Under the pieces are notes generated by a model. That model saw only the letters and a list, made by a program, of their open reading frames with translations, was not told where the DNA came from and made no database searches. The position numbers and the translations under genes were made by a program. Positions 41,901 through 55,222 of a stretch of DNA of 64,000 bases are shown here, in pieces (within the stretch, counting starts at the first letter, position 1; each line of letters starts with the position of its first letter). The DNA lies in NCBI RefSeq assembly GCF_036785885.1, contig NC_092317.1:8682501-8746500 (forward strand), in the 5' to 3' direction. This stretch comes from Coffea arabica. Lineage: Eukaryota; Streptophyta; Magnoliopsida; Gentianales; Rubiaceae.

Positions 41901-43894
41901 CTTGTCTTCTACAAAGGTAATATGCATATCATACTATTGGGTTTTCTCGGACATTCAGTATATCAGGGTCATTTGGAGATTGCATTGTCAAAATGATAAG
42001 AGTTCCAAAATTTTCAGGAACTTTATGTGGATCTTCTTCTTCACGTTGAATTACAGGATTTAGAGATTGTCATCCTGTTGAACAACTATTTCTGTAATTA
42101 TATTTGTTGATCTTACATTTTTTTTTGACTGACATTTTAGCACCCATTTCACTACCTTGCTTTTGTTTTCTTGTTCAAATTGTTAGAGTTCAGAAAGGAG
42201 GGTGGGGAGCAAAAAGCATTTAGTTTTTTTGTTTTCTCCGATTAACTAGGAATTACTGTTTGGGTGATGAAACTCACCTTTTGAAATTCATGAATAACAA
42301 GTTAAACCTACTTTTATATGATATCTCGTGTGATGTGTCCATAGAGTAGAGCCAGATGCATCACCCTTTTCCCGCATTATGTTTCATCTTCCCGCACTTC
42401 TCACACTCAGAGTTTGTTCCATTCTGTAAAGTTGTGACAACAATCATTATTAAGCACCGTAAATAGAGATTTCCAAAGCCCTTATCAACCTCAGCCAAGG
42501 TCTTGCGAACACCAAACAGCACCAATAACTCTACCCCTCCATTGACACCAAGGAATCCGTTCTCAAATTCACAAGCTCAAAACTAAGAATAGGGAACTTA
42601 AATCCACTGTTAACTTCATTTCCAGCACCAGGAACCACTTTTCCAGCCCTTAATCTACCAAATTGTTGATATTGGACTATCCTTTGTGGTTGGGGTTTGT
42701 GGCAACTGCAACTTATATTTTCTGCTTGTTTTGATGCCACTTGTCACATTTTGAAACTGATAAGAATTCTCTTTTATCAAATTTTAGAAAGAGAGGGAGG
42801 GAGAAATTGCAAAGCCTGGTAAGGGTGGGGTTAGTTATAGGTTATCTTAAATCTCTCACCTCATTGGGACTGGGATAGAAATTTGGGGAGAGTTGAAAGG
42901 TGGGAAGGTACTTCTGGCACAAAAAAAGAAAAGTATGGTACTTCGATCAGAAAAGGGATAGAGTCTGTTAAATTTGTTTTATTTTCAGTTGTCCCAAAAA
43001 GGGAAATAAAACTCACTGGCTTGACTTTGTCTTGGAAAATAAAGCAATTGAAATGGTTCGTAATTGATCTTGTAGTAGCTTGTATGATCCAACAACCCTT
43101 TTGCCCATCACTGCGTAGAAAATTTGTATTATGATTAATGTGTTACAATGTTTTATCTTCCGTGCCTGCAAAATCCTAAATTTGTAATGTTCGAATAACA
43201 TGAATCAGGGAGCTATGGGCCATCTTCTTGGGGCAGCTGGAGCTGTGGAAGCAATATTCACTGTTTTGGCTATACACCATGTAAGGGAAGTTCAGTCAAG
43301 ATTTCCAATGTCCTTCAAACCATAATCAACATTTCCTTAATTACCCTCTTACCTTTAATCACAAAAAGCATTTAGCACGAGCTCACCAAATCCTGGGACA
43401 CATATTGGTGAACTTTTTCACAATATCAGTAATAGAATGTGATTATGCGGATGCAAGTCTGGTGCTACCGCATATAATTAAATTGCTGGAATTTCTTTCT
43501 ATAGGTGAAAGCTTCCCATATGGGGCAGGCTAATGCTGCAAATTAATAGCATCTCTCAACCTAGTTACTTTTGTTATTTTGCAAAATTTGGGATGCCTTT
43601 CATGGGAAATTCCCTTCATTTGAGTCAAGTCTGGTCTACTGGAAAACTTTCTTGGGCACAGATTGAGGTCCTTTGGTTATTGTGAACTGATATTTGTGTT
43701 CCTTTTCTCGTGTGGAAATATCATGGCAGGGGATTGCTCCATTGACACTTAATCTAACAGAACCAGATCCAGTTTTCAGTAATGACTTCATGCCTCTTAC
43801 TGCTTCAAAGGAGATGATTATCAAAGCGGCCATGTCAAATTCTTTTGGCTTTGGGGGAACAAATTCTTCCTTGTTATTTTCTTCCATCTCATGA
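36722..43894 (+). CDS. mtKAS: Mitochondrial 3-oxoacyl-[ACP] synthase (KAS)
   Basis: Fourteen exons (36722-36872, 37455-37684, 38390-38497, 38582-38653, 38805-38891, 39025-39176, 40056-40136, 40222-40255, 40812-40878, 40994-41070, 41648-41708, 41834-41916, 43209-43280, 43730-43894) join in phase to 479 residues. The enzyme condenses malonyl-ACP with acyl-ACP; the mitochondrial form supplies octanoyl chains for lipoic acid. The catalytic triad is complete: Cys226 (TACATGAHS), His367 ([11 protein letters not shown]), His406 ([12 protein letters not shown]). The C-terminal [11 protein letters not shown] loop is intact. Residues 1-45 are Arg/His/Ser-rich and lack acidic residues, fitting a mitochondrial presequence. 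Assignment as mitochondrial rests on this and on remembered similarity to the single plant mtKAS, which also has many small exons. A second ATG two codons on is equally possible. Confidence 0.95.
38941..38973. repeat. (GA)n microsatellite in a KAS intron
   Basis: Sixteen GA units lie in the intron between KAS exons 5 and 6, close to the acceptor. Confidence 0.9.
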
Positions 43895-44398
43895 ATCTGT
43901 GTCAGCTCTATTAGTCTTCGAAACTCTTTCTTGTTCATCAGGGATAGCAACAAATACTGAAGAGTGTAGAACCTGCTGTTTCAGTGAGACAGAATCGCAA
44001 CATTTTTTTTTTTTTATTTGGTAGATTCATTTATAGAATGTTTGTGTGGTGATGCCCATAGAGTTCTCAGTTATGAAATGGTGGCTTGTATGCAATCAAT
44101 TTTGGGATGATGAATCAGTATGGAAATGAATTTGCCATCATCAACTGCTAAGAATCAGTCATTCGGTTCGCTATAGTGAAAACTATAGCTGAGCGAGTTA
44201 CAGAATTCAACCAACATTTGTTTTTAAAGAATCAAATTGTTGGGCAACTTCAGAAATGGTTTTATCTCCGTCCTTTTATTTTATCAGTTCAAGCTCCATT
44301 TTCCAGCACCATACCATCCATTATCCACAAAAAGGGCAAGCCTATATAGTGTCAAAGAATTCTTTTGAAGTTATCATAAATTCAAATCTCTCTCTCGC

Positions 44399-44454
44399 CT
44401 TTCTGATTCTTAAATCCCATTACTCCCTTTCTGATCCTTAAATCCCATTACTCC
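44399..44454. repeat. Tandem duplication, two 28-bp units
   Basis: Two adjacent units, each CTTTCTGAT-Y-CTTAAATCCC followed by ATTACTCC, differ at a single base, so the duplication is recent. Confidence 0.85.
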
Positions 44455-44639
44455 CTGCTACCAAAAAAAAAAAAAATTTCTTGCAAAATGTTCTAACTAG
44501 ACATGTCAATCCCAGTGCAACATGTTCTAACCAAAGTTAATATACGCTAAATACACTATTAGTGGTAGTGTAGAAAAGTTTTATCCATATAAAATATGTC
44601 CAAAATCTACCCTAAAAGGGGAGAGAAACATCAAAATAA

Positions 44640-45190
44640 TGTCTAAAATAGGAGCGTTGGCGAGCCAAGTTGCTTGCGAGTAGCTTATGAGCGGCTTGGT
44701 CAAAAGTTTGGCTCGAATTCGATTTGATTGAGTTCGACCTCGAACTCGAGCTACTTGTTTTATGTAATAAGTGAACGAGTAGAGTTTGAGCATTAGTAGT
44801 AAATACTCGGGTAATTGACAAGAATAATCGTGTATTTATTTTATTTATATATTATATATTTTAATTATGGAATGACTATTATTGGTTCGTATTTTAATAA
44901 ATTCACATGAAGTAATGTTCAGTGAAAAAAAGTGACGGATGACAAAATGGTAATTTGATAAATCTAAAATGTAAAAAATTAAAACAAGAAAAAAAAAACT
45001 TACTCAATCTCGAGCTAAATAAGACTTGCAGTTTATTCAAGCTCAAACGAGTTGAATTCGAACTTAATTTCCATTATGTCGAGTCAAGTTCGAGCTGAAA
45101 TTTATACTTGAGCTCAAGGTCAAGTAGCACTAATCGTGATCGAGTTCCGGCTCGGGTATGGTACTACTGGAGTTTGACTCGTTGAAATAT
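44640..45190. repeat. Decayed dispersed repeat rich in GAGCTCGAG-like words
   Basis: Words such as CTCGAACTCGAGCT, GAGTTCGAGC-like and GGCTCG recur on both strands at the two ends of this stretch, with an AT-rich middle. Plants commonly carry such sequence in old MITE or LTR remnants. Ends and family are not resolved. Confidence 0.35.
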
Positions 45191-45397
45191 TTTAAGGTAT
45201 TTCTGTCCAGAAATATTTTGGGGTAAAAAGTGTTACCGAGGCTAATATTAGGGGGTTTACAAGTATTCATAATAAATTACAGAAACTAGTAACTGGGCGG
45301 GTTGATGAATCTGGATAAACCCGACCCTCCAGTGTAAACCGTTCATTTGTATTGGAGAAACAGAAACAGAAGAGCTCGAAGAAGAAGAAGAAGAATA

Positions 45398-48300
45398 ATG
45401 GGAGAAGTGGAGGAGAAAGCCGTATTGGAGAAGGTGGGAAACGTCGTCGCCTCAATCAACGGCTCCAAACACGTCGACCAAGTCATCTCCGCCGTCTATT
45501 CTCTCGCCGCCCTTCTCTTCCCCCTCGAGACTCTGTCTTTCATAGGTGAATTTAGTGTTTCTTAATCCCTTTCACTAATACCTGCTACTACTTTTTTTTT
45601 GGCTGATTTATTTTTTTTTGAAACTGTTTATTAGGTAGCATCAGTGAAAAATACAGGGATGAGGTACTTCAAAAATTTAGTTATTTATCTGTTATTATGC
45701 ATGCAAAATAATTGTAGAACAGAATTGTGGATCTTAATGGTTCTTTTTAATTTCGAACTATAGGTGCGCAGCGTGGAGGCACTAAGTGAAAATCAGACAA
45801 AAGAATGGTGGAAGGTTTTTTACAAAGGAGCTGCATTTCCAGCTCTTGCTCGAGTTTTACTATATGGTACAAACAAAACAATGAAAGTTTGATTTTTTTT
45901 TTTTTTGGGTTTAGTTTACTAATGCGTGCTTAAGTGTGGATTTTTGTTTTTTTTGTTTTTCGTTGTGAGTTTCTACCGGAATCCAGTTTTTTTACTATAA
46001 TTAAGAGAACAAATGGATGAAGAGCCTCAATGATTGTGCATTCTTATTGTTCGAGACAATATTAATGTTGATTTCTATATAACCAAACAAAAAAAAAAAG
46101 GAGAAAAGGTTGCCGGTGCTAACAGAAGTACCAGTAAATGTTCCCTAGTGAAAATGGAAACTAAGAAAGTAAAAAGAAAGAATATAGTGCTATGTTACGT
46201 GTATATGTGTGAACTTACGCTTCTAAGGTACCTTGGATACTTGTTTTGCTTTTGCGAACCAAGCAGAAAAGAAGGAGAATATATCCGCTTTTGGGTTATA
46301 TTTCTTTACTTTCTGTTTAACAGGTGACTGTTGTGCATGACTTCTGATGACAATTGGTGTTTATGTGTAGATGTTGCTTCTGATTGGCTGGTTTGTTTTC
46401 CCATTTCCGCAAGGAAAAATGTATACGATGTGTTTTTTGTCAAGGGCCGTATGACTGAGGTTGTTCAAGCTATAGTTCCTTGTCTGCAGAACAGAGGAAG
46501 CACTAGTTATGACACTAGTGCTGTCTATTCAAATGCTGAAAGGTAATGGTTTGTGGGAATTCAATTTTCCTTCTGTGTGGTCTGTTTGGTGATTCTTATG
46601 ATTCTTATGCAATTTGTTGACTATGTCACTTCGTGAAGGATTAGCTGATTTCCTTTTTCCATTCTTAGTGGTGCTGTTGGACATAATTAAGAAGGCATTT
46701 ATTATTATACTGTTTATGTTTCATGAATAAAGGGGCCACAAGGCCTATCAAATGTTTTAACATAAAACTCAGGGTATATATGGATACATGGGCCATTCCT
46801 GTAGTCTATAAGTGTACACAGTTGTTGCCATTTGAGTTGCTTTCTGTCAAGTATCAAATTATCTATACATGTTGAGATGTTGTTTCTTATCTAATTTTAG
46901 CTGTTTCATTCTCCCAATAAAAGTTGACATCTTTTGTTGCAATTATGTCCTGTGTTCAAATTTTGGTTTCCTTCATACGCCAAATCAGCAAGAGAAATGA
47001 GTGAAGAGAATGAAGAAAAACAAACACAAGTCTAGAAGCACTTTACAAAAATAATAATGAGTAAAATTGGTGAGAAAGATGCATCCCCAACTATTAGTAG
47101 ATTGATGTTACAAATATTACTATTTATTACACTAGTTTTAATGAGATCTGATTTAGGAAGAAAGTAGTTTGATTTGCTCTCTTTGGGAAAAGGATAACTT
47201 CCTCCAGCTTTCCAATAGATGGAAAGGCATGGGAGAAAAGGTATGAAGACTAGGAGAATCAATAACTGCCTAACTCAAAGTAAAAGCGGACAAAGTCAAG
47301 AGATGTACTCAAGTTATTGTTCATGTGCCAATTATGGAATTTTACTAAAGTCTTTTTGAACATTTCATGTGAAGACCATTAATTATTTTGTAGTTTTGAC
47401 CCGTGCATATATTCATAGGCCGACTCACTCACATGTAAACATTCATGTATATGTACTCAAGTAGCTATGCTGCTTGTCTCTGAGTGTCTCTACCATATGC
47501 TACGAGAGTTACAAAGATATCTGTCATGCTATAATTCTTGTTTTTCCTGGATGTGCCAGTATGAGGAGATAGTAGCTGAACCTATTGCTCCTTGACATTT
47601 ATGGCAGATTACTTGTACTTTGCTTGGTTGAAAATGATGGTGCTTTTCAAATGGTTAAAGAATTTAATTTTCAATGCGAAAGTGAGGAGCTTACTGGTGA
47701 CAAGCTCAAGCAGGCTATTTCCATGTTGGCACAACTTGTTACTTCTATTCCTGACAAGGCTCGACCAGGAATCTCTAGTGCTCTTTCATCACAGTATCCT
47801 TATTACTTTAAGTATTGGTACTGTCTGTTTTTCATGAGTTTATCTAATTTGTGCCCTTGTAACTAGAGGAATAGTAAACAATTTCATCCGTGAGTAAAAC
47901 TTCAGTGCCTGTTCAGTATGCCAAGTTACTCTGATTACTCACCATAGATCCAAAGATAAGTAGTTGACCACATATTGTTGCTTACGGTGTCTATTATTGG
48001 TAGTTGGTTACCATTTGGCTTACTGAATTGGTTCTCAAGTTCTTCTCTTCTTGCCTTAACAACTAAATGGGTCATAGAGGAATCTTTTTGCTGTAGTTTT
48101 GCTTTCCTCCACTAAACTTGGATTTTGTTCATGTTCTCGATCTATCAGTTGTGGTCATGCATCATTATGAGCTGTGGCTACTTTTCATTCTCTTTGTCCC
48201 TCTGCTTGTCTGTATTCCTTACCTGGATATCTTAGTTTGTTTTTCAAGAGTATTACTACCCAACTCCTCTCTGGAGCAGAAGAATGGGACAAGAATCTAC

Positions 48301-51300
48301 CTGATGGAGTGGACAGCTGCAATAAAATTTATACACATGATACAATTGTCTTTATTGGAGAAATAGTTGCTCGAATTTGTCGGAGAGGATCAGCTGGTAA
48401 AATTTTTTCAAAATATGGAGTGCTAGATATTTCCCCCTCCTGACTTTATAATACTCTGCTACACCAAAATAAGCCTCAGGTGTGAATCTTTACTTTTCAC
48501 AGATGTGCTGCTAAGTGAACTGATCCCCCGAGTCCTCTGTCAAGCTCGCAATTTTTTGTCTGGAACTGCTAATGTGTCTGTTAACAAGACATTTGAGTTA
48601 AAACCTGGTCTAAGATTTTGGTCAAGAGTGATAGAGGAGATTAAAGATTCTTATGCTGTGGAAAGATTGTCTGAGCAGCTCTTGCATCAACTAGCAGCTC
48701 AAAATACAAATGATATTGAAGCTTACTGGATTTTGTGGATCCTGTTTCATCGTAGTTATGAGAACCAACCTTTGATTAGGTTTATCCATCTCCTTTTCTC
48801 CAGCCTTTAAAGATTTTTCTAGATAGTGATAGTCAATTTGTTTGCAATGAGAATGAATTGGGATGTTTCAAATGGCTAAATCAGTATTAGTAAACTTAGT
48901 GGGAACAAAAATGTGAGATGCTTTCATGGAAAAGTTTTTGTGAATTTATTTTCTGATTCTTCCTTTAAGACATGTCACATGAAATATATATATATATATA
49001 TATATATCAAGGATACAATGTATATTCTTTAGGGCAATTCTGTATCTTTACAAATTACATAAATGTGGAAGCATCTCTGGTAACAGTGACAATTTACTAA
49101 ATTCCCTCCTTTTTCAGGTCTATGTTTGTTGACAAATTTTTGCTCTGGAAAGTATTTCCTATCTGTTGCCTGAGATGGATTCTTCACTTTGCTATTCTTG
49201 AATGTTCCCCTGATAATACTTTGCTGACAAAAGCTTATCATGCTCATCGCCTAGTGGAGACAATGCAGCGTCTTGTTTCAGTGTGGTCCAAACGAGAGTT
49301 TGTGCAATCATCTAGGCTTGAGCAACAAGCTTGTATCCTTTCTTATTGTTTTCTCATTTGAAATGGGTGCAATATCTTCTTTTGATATCCATTATGTGGG
49401 GAAGAGGTCCAATGAAATACTTGGTCTTAGTATCTGTACTTGCCAGTCAAAATTGCTTGCTTGTCATTAATATATGTGGTTATGGAATGCTTTTGCCTCT
49501 GGGGGGATCAGTATGTTCCTGCCGTTAAGAAGGATGGAAAAAAAAATCTTGTTCAGCATGGACTTTTGCTATTCTATTCTTTCTTCGGTTGTAATTAGTT
49601 GACGTTCTTTTATTCCAATCTTTTGGGCTATTATTTTTAATTTTTTTCATCCTGTGACTCCTTAATGTTTTCAGATGTAACTGCAGCTTTGGGCCTCTGC
49701 CTGGAGAAGATGTCAAAGGAAGATTTAGATGCAACAAAGGATGCTATCCACTCAATTCTTCAAGGAGTTAGCTGTAATCTTTCCTCCTTTTGCTAGTTAT
49801 TGAAATTATCTTGTTCGCTGGCTCTTATCTCTCAATGATTGGTGACAGGTAGGCTGGAAAGCCCTGATCATTTGGTCCGCAAAATGGCCAGTAGCGTTGC
49901 TTTAGTATTTTCTAAAGTTGTTGACCCCCAAAATCCTTTATATCTGGATGATAACTGCCATGATGAGACCATTGATTGGGAGTTTAAGCCAACAATGTCA
50001 GATAGAAGTTCAGTGGCTAAATCACATCACAAGGATGAAGAAGCTGACAAAGTTAAAGGTTTAGACATGGCAAAGGAAGCCAACGGTGTCGATGATGCTG
50101 ATATGGGAAAGAAAGTCAAAGGCAGGAAACAGAAGCTGTTGGAATTTAAATTAGTTGATCCGGATGAGGTTATTGATCCAGCTGCATTAAATGGCGAGTT
50201 AATCTCTGATGGAGAGGGTGATGATTTTGGAAGTGAGGATTCTGATTCCTTGAGCGACACATCTTTAGAGCCATATGATTTAACAGATGATGATGCGGAT
50301 TTGAAAAGAAAATTCTCGCAGTTGGTTGATGTGGTTGGGGCATTAAGGAAATCTGATGATGTTGATGGGGTGAGTTTCTTCTACTTTGACAAAGTTTAAA
50401 TAAAAGAACCCTCTAAATTTGCTAATGTTGTAAGGCGAGGAAGAAATCTGGTTTTCATTCTAAAATCCTTTGTCATGTATAGCTTCAATTTTGGTGCCTC
50501 CTTTAATGTACTTTTGCATATGTTTAAAATTGCTATAGTCATTGTTGATAGCACAATTATGTTATAAAGACACTGCTGATTTCGCAATATACTATGTAAA
50601 TTATAGTTTTTTTGAGTTTCAAAGTAAAGCTTCTAGCTATAGATTTCTTATTTTTTTCAGTGTGTTGCAGTTTCTTATGCAGAATCCAAACTACTTTACA
50701 GGAGGTTATCCTATCAGTCCTTTCTCTCCCAATGACAACATCTTCAATTCAGCAAATTATGAATACCTGTTATATGAAGTTAATAATTCTACCTATTGGA
50801 AGCCTTACCTGAAGGTTGTACCATAGACATTCTGGAGCTATAATTATGTCTCTTTTCTCTGCAGGTCGAAGGAGCACTTAATGTTGCTGAGAAGCTTGTT
50901 CGAGCATCACCTGATGAACTTAAATATGTAGCTAGTGACCTGGCTAGAACTCTGGTTCAGGTTCGTTGTTCTGATTTCACAGTCGAAGGAGAAGAAGAAT
51001 CAGCTGAAGAGAAGAGGCAAAAAGCATTAGTTGCACTGATTGTGACCTGTCCACTCGAATCTCTTGAGGCTCTACACACCTTGCTATACTCAGCTACAGT
51101 AGATGTCAGCCAACGAATTATGATTCTTGATGTAATGACTGGTGCAGCACAAGAGCTAGCGAGTATGAAATTTTTAAAACCAGAATATCAGCCAAGGAAC
51201 CTCATATCATCCGTCTCAGATAAGCCATGGTTCATCCCAAGAAACATTGGTCCTCCAGGAGCGAGTTCTTGGAAGGAAATATCAACACCTGGAACTCTAT

Positions 51301-53337
51301 TGAATTGGTCATATTCATATGAGAGAGAACTTCCTCCTAGACCGGGTCAGATCCAGAGAGGAAAAACACGTCGATGGAGCCTTCAGTCATCTGTAAATGA
51401 AAACCAGTTAGAACAGTCACAGAATCAGTTCCCCCAGTATGCAGCAGCATTTATGCTGCCAGCCATGTTAGGATTTGATAAGAAAAGGCATGGTGTTGAT
51501 TTACTTGGTAGGGATTTTATTGTCCTGGGTAAACTAATATTCATGCTTGGAGTTTGTATAAAATCTGCAGCCATGCATCCAGAAGCATCTGTTTTGGCAT
51601 CCCCTCTTCTGGATATGTTAAGAGTCAGGTAAAGAACATTCCAAAATGACGTGTAGCTTTTAATTGTGATCGTTGTTGGTTGTAATATTGAACCAGACAA
51701 TGCAAGTTAGGAGGATGTCATATATACTCATGGGTAGATATACGTCACCTGGTAGTAGATCTCTATGTGTTGTTTTACTGCTCTATATTATAGTACTCAG
51801 TTGTGCTATTGATGAGCATCATTCCTATCACATTCTAGTTGAAAATACAGAAGAAGGAAACAAATATTGTTCTATGTGAAGAGAGGATGCTTTTAACCTG
51901 ACAATCATGTTCTTTATATTACACAGGGAGATATCTCATCATATTGAACCATACGTCAGAAGATCTGTACTTTTTGCGGCTTCATGTATATTGGTGGCCA
52001 TCCATCCCACTCATGTTGCATCAGCATTAATGGCTGGAAATACTGAAATTCCTAGAGGACTCGAATGGATTCGCACATGGGCTCATGATATAGCTGAATC
52101 AGACACAGACAGAGAGTGTTACATGGTAAGCAAAATTCTTAAGGTGATGACTGTTTGTGCTAGCTTTCTTTAAACACGCAAATGCTTGTCCACCAATATC
52201 AGCTCCAGATAGTCACATGAAACAGGATTTAGACATCTTTATTATTTATGAGGACCTTTTAGATTAGATTTCTGACTTAGTGATATCTTAGGAAACGTCT
52301 CTATATTGTCATAGGAAAGTAGCTGGTGGTATAAGGCTCAGGGTATTCGCTGCATCTAAAGTGAGAAACAGCTAGCAGACAAAATATATACTCTTGAAAA
52401 GAATGTGTCAGTTTGAAATTAGATCTTAAATGTATAATCTTACAATTGACAGCTGTAAAGAGAGAATTAAAGAGAATTCTTGTAACCAAAGCCGCATAGT
52501 ATTGAACCAGAATTTTTGCAGATAGTTAGCATTGGTGTTGATGATGTATAGACTTCGGGGTAGGGTTGGTAGTACATTGCCTTGCATTGCTATAGTGTGG
52601 TAGATACCCCTGCACACATTTTGCAGATGGTTAGCATTTCTTTGTATTTAGAGAATGACAAAGATTGGTCATAGTTATTTTTTGTATGCTTAAATTGGTG
52701 CTCATGTTTAAGTAAAAAAAAATAGTAAGATACACTCATGAAAAGATGTGGTAACCAGCCCCACCCCCTTCTTATAAGAAATATTTTTCCTTGCCATCAG
52801 ACCGTCCATCAGGCTTAAAACTCCTTAATTCTTAGCAGATTACAACCCACGTAAAAGAATGGAAGAAAACAAAGTAAATATTTTTAAGACTAATAGAATC
52901 TTTGCCAGATGCTTTACTTATATGTTGGGCAGTGAGATGTGTGAATCTTCTACCATTTTATGGTTTGCTTCATTCCTTTCCATGTTATGCATGGTAGGCA
53001 CAAATAGGCTAAGTTGTTATTCGTCGTGTCGTTGTATTTTGTTCTTTGAAAGTCAAACTGAGATATACTGCATCTTGTTAAGTTTTAATCCGTGGGAAAA
53101 GCTTGAAAAGTGTTTTCCTTCAATTGCTGCTGTATATGCTCTCGTGGGAGATTTTCAAATCATTCAGCCTCTGTTTTATCTATTTTTCAGCTGGCCATGA
53201 CATGCTTGCAGCTTCACTCCGAGCTGGCTTTGCAAACTTCTCGAGCGCTAGAGTCAACAGAAGGCACATTTGGAACTGAAACTCTTGGTCTTCCATCAGC
53301 TCTGGCTAGCGGAATGATTAAAATCCCTCGTGTATAG
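45398..53337 (+). CDS. TELO2: TELO2/TEL2 homologue
   Basis: Thirteen exons (45398-45545, 45635-45663, 45764-45866, 46371-46542, 47608-47793, 48236-48396, 48503-48779, 49118-49332, 49675-49773, 49849-50369, 50865-51628, 51927-52125, 53191-53337) join in phase to 947 residues. TEL2 with TTI1 and TTI2 forms the TTT complex, which helps HSP90 and R2TP mature PIKK kinases (ATM, ATR, TOR). The protein is a helical-repeat solenoid. The most conserved block, the telomere-regulation domain, lies at about residues 580-690 (NVAEKLVRASPDELKYVASD, then CPLESLEALHTLLYSA). Before it is an acidic, low-complexity linker (GEGDDFGSEDSDSLSD) that in other TEL2 proteins is a phosphorylation region. The Arabidopsis counterpart is, to my memory, EMB2423. 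All splice phases agree. Confidence 0.93.
48984..49007. repeat. (AT)n microsatellite in a TELO2 intron
   Basis: A run of twelve AT units in the intron between exons 7 and 8. Confidence 0.9.
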
Positions 53338-53798
53338 CTAACTTCAACCTCTAATTCTTTTACGATTTTTTTTTTGGCAATTCTTTTTTGTAAATTCTGC
53401 ATGCTGCTGGTACTTTTTCTACATCACTCTTTTTTTTTTTTGGGAATTCTTTTTTTTTTTTCTTGGGGCAATGCTAGATCCGCAGTGTATCAAATTGAGC
53501 CAAGCTCGTAAATACCGCTCTGATTCTGAGGATATTTTGCATGCTTGAGATCCGACTTGCATTTTAGGTACATTTTGCGTCAAACTGAAATACAATAGAC
53601 TGAACCTCAATCTTTGAGGTTTCAAATGAATGCCCAGCTTGCAATGAACCGAAAACGATTGAAGGTTGCTGTAACATCCTCAGATCTTAGTTGTTTCATT
53701 TACAAAAAATGTGTCCCTCCAAATTTTCAATCATCCATTCTTCGACCCTTTAACCTAAACGAGCCAATGCAATTGAACATATGATGGTATGAATACAT

Positions 53799-54516
53799 TA
53801 GGCATGTCAATGGGTTGGATTTTAACCAAATTCAATCTGGATTCAATATACTTGAGTAGAGTTTTCAAACCCTATTCAGACTTAGATTCTATAAGAGAAT
53901 TTGAGGCCTGTGTAGGGTCTGATTTTCTATAATTCATACAAAATTTTAGATTCATACTAGATCTTATGCAAACTCATGTATATATAATAAAATAATATAT
54001 ATATATTAGTAAATTGATAAAATAATCTAATATTTTATAGTTGTTTGATTGAATATGGTAAGATTTCATGATTTTTTTTTCCAAACTAATCATAATTGTC
54101 ATTGTAATTAATATAAATTTTTTTAGGAAAAGGAGAAAAAGTAAAAGTAAACAAATGAAAGATTGGACGTCAAGTTTTGATAACAAATAGAAGTAGTCAA
54201 TAATAGTTCTTTTTATGTATTCATAATATTGCATTCAACTTCTTGAATATTAATTTTATTATTTGAAAATAAAAATTAGGTGATATTTATATTATTTTTG
54301 AACTCTATTATTTTTAATATATTTTTACTTTAGTATGTTTAAAAAATATAACAAATACTCATTAGATACCCAAATCTATGAGTGTCTGGGTCTGGATTTA
54401 CTTTTTTAAACCTATAAAGATCTAAGTCTAAGTCTGAATTTAACTAAATTTAATGGTTTGGATCTGAATAAAAAACGTAGACCCTACTCGTAACTCGCAA
54501 GGCGTTAACATGTCTA
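53799..54516. mobile_element. Old MITE-like element, possibly hAT
   Basis: The ends TAGGCATGTCAATG and the inverse of TAGACATGTTAACG match at most positions. The flanks GAATACAT and TAACACAT agree at five of eight bases, a possible decayed 8-bp hAT duplication. Interior is AT-rich and contains inverse copies of TCTGGATTYA-type words at the two ends. Confidence 0.4.
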
Positions 54517-54925
54517 TAACACATGCATTCGATTTTGTTTAATCACCATTATTCCTCCCCAAACTTGGCTTTCCATTTCCCCTCCCGCAAACTTTTCCCA
54601 CTTCCATTTCTGGTCCGGATGAAGCAATTTATCTGTGCTTCTTGGTCCAGTCTTCGACCTTACAAATACGTGCTGGTCGAGCTCACTTCGATGGCAATGT
54701 CTGTCAATGAAAATGTGGAAATGATAACATCAAGTGTTTAACTGAAGCTACATTAGGCAGCAATTCAAAAAAAACAGGGACAATGTCAGCTGCGACATAT
54801 ATGGTATAAATGAAACATGTTTCTCGTTGAATTATTGAGGAGACAAGCTGATTGTTCGTGTAATAATTAAGGGTCTCAAATGGCTATATAAAGCAATGAA
54901 AATTGCTTTTAGGCTGTGTACCAAC

Positions 54926-55222
54926 AAGACTCGGCCGAGTCCGAGACGAGACCGTGATGAAACGATACCGAGATACGTGATTCGCCGAGACGTCACCGTG
55001 AAGGGTTGAAACGGCCGAGTCTCACCGAGTCATCCCGAGTCAACTCGAATTTTTATTATTTTTACTAATTTTTTAATTATTTTTGTTTATCATATTTTTA
55101 CAATTTTTAGAATATTAAATATTTCAAAATTCGCGTCTCGCCAAGACCGCGACCGATATGCCGAGACCGATGTGGAACGGTCCAGGCCACGACCGCAACC
55201 GCGACCGTGACTTTGAACCATG
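54926..55222. mobile_element. Short non-autonomous element with 8-bp target duplication
   Basis: A 297-bp stretch rich in CGAGACCG words is flanked by GTACCAAC on both sides (54918-54925 and 55223-55230). An 8-bp duplication fits hAT elements. The ends (AAGACTCGGCC and the inverse of the right, CATGGTTCAAAGTC) show only a weak inverted match, so the class is inferred mainly from the duplication. GC-rich CCGAGAC arms surround an AT-rich middle. Confidence 0.65.

Larger units (their letters stand above)
43895..45397. other. Spacer between KAS and TELO2
   Basis: This contains the KAS 3' UTR, a 28-bp tandem duplication at 44399-44454 and a GAGCTCGAG-rich dispersed repeat at about 44640-45190. 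No gene is supported. The last 100 bases are purine-rich and form the TELO2 leader. Confidence 0.45.

Noticed and set aside
54523-54741. 72-codon frame upstream of the subtilase pseudogene
   Set aside because: No homology recognised, and no promoter or splice context; it begins at the edge of a repeat.
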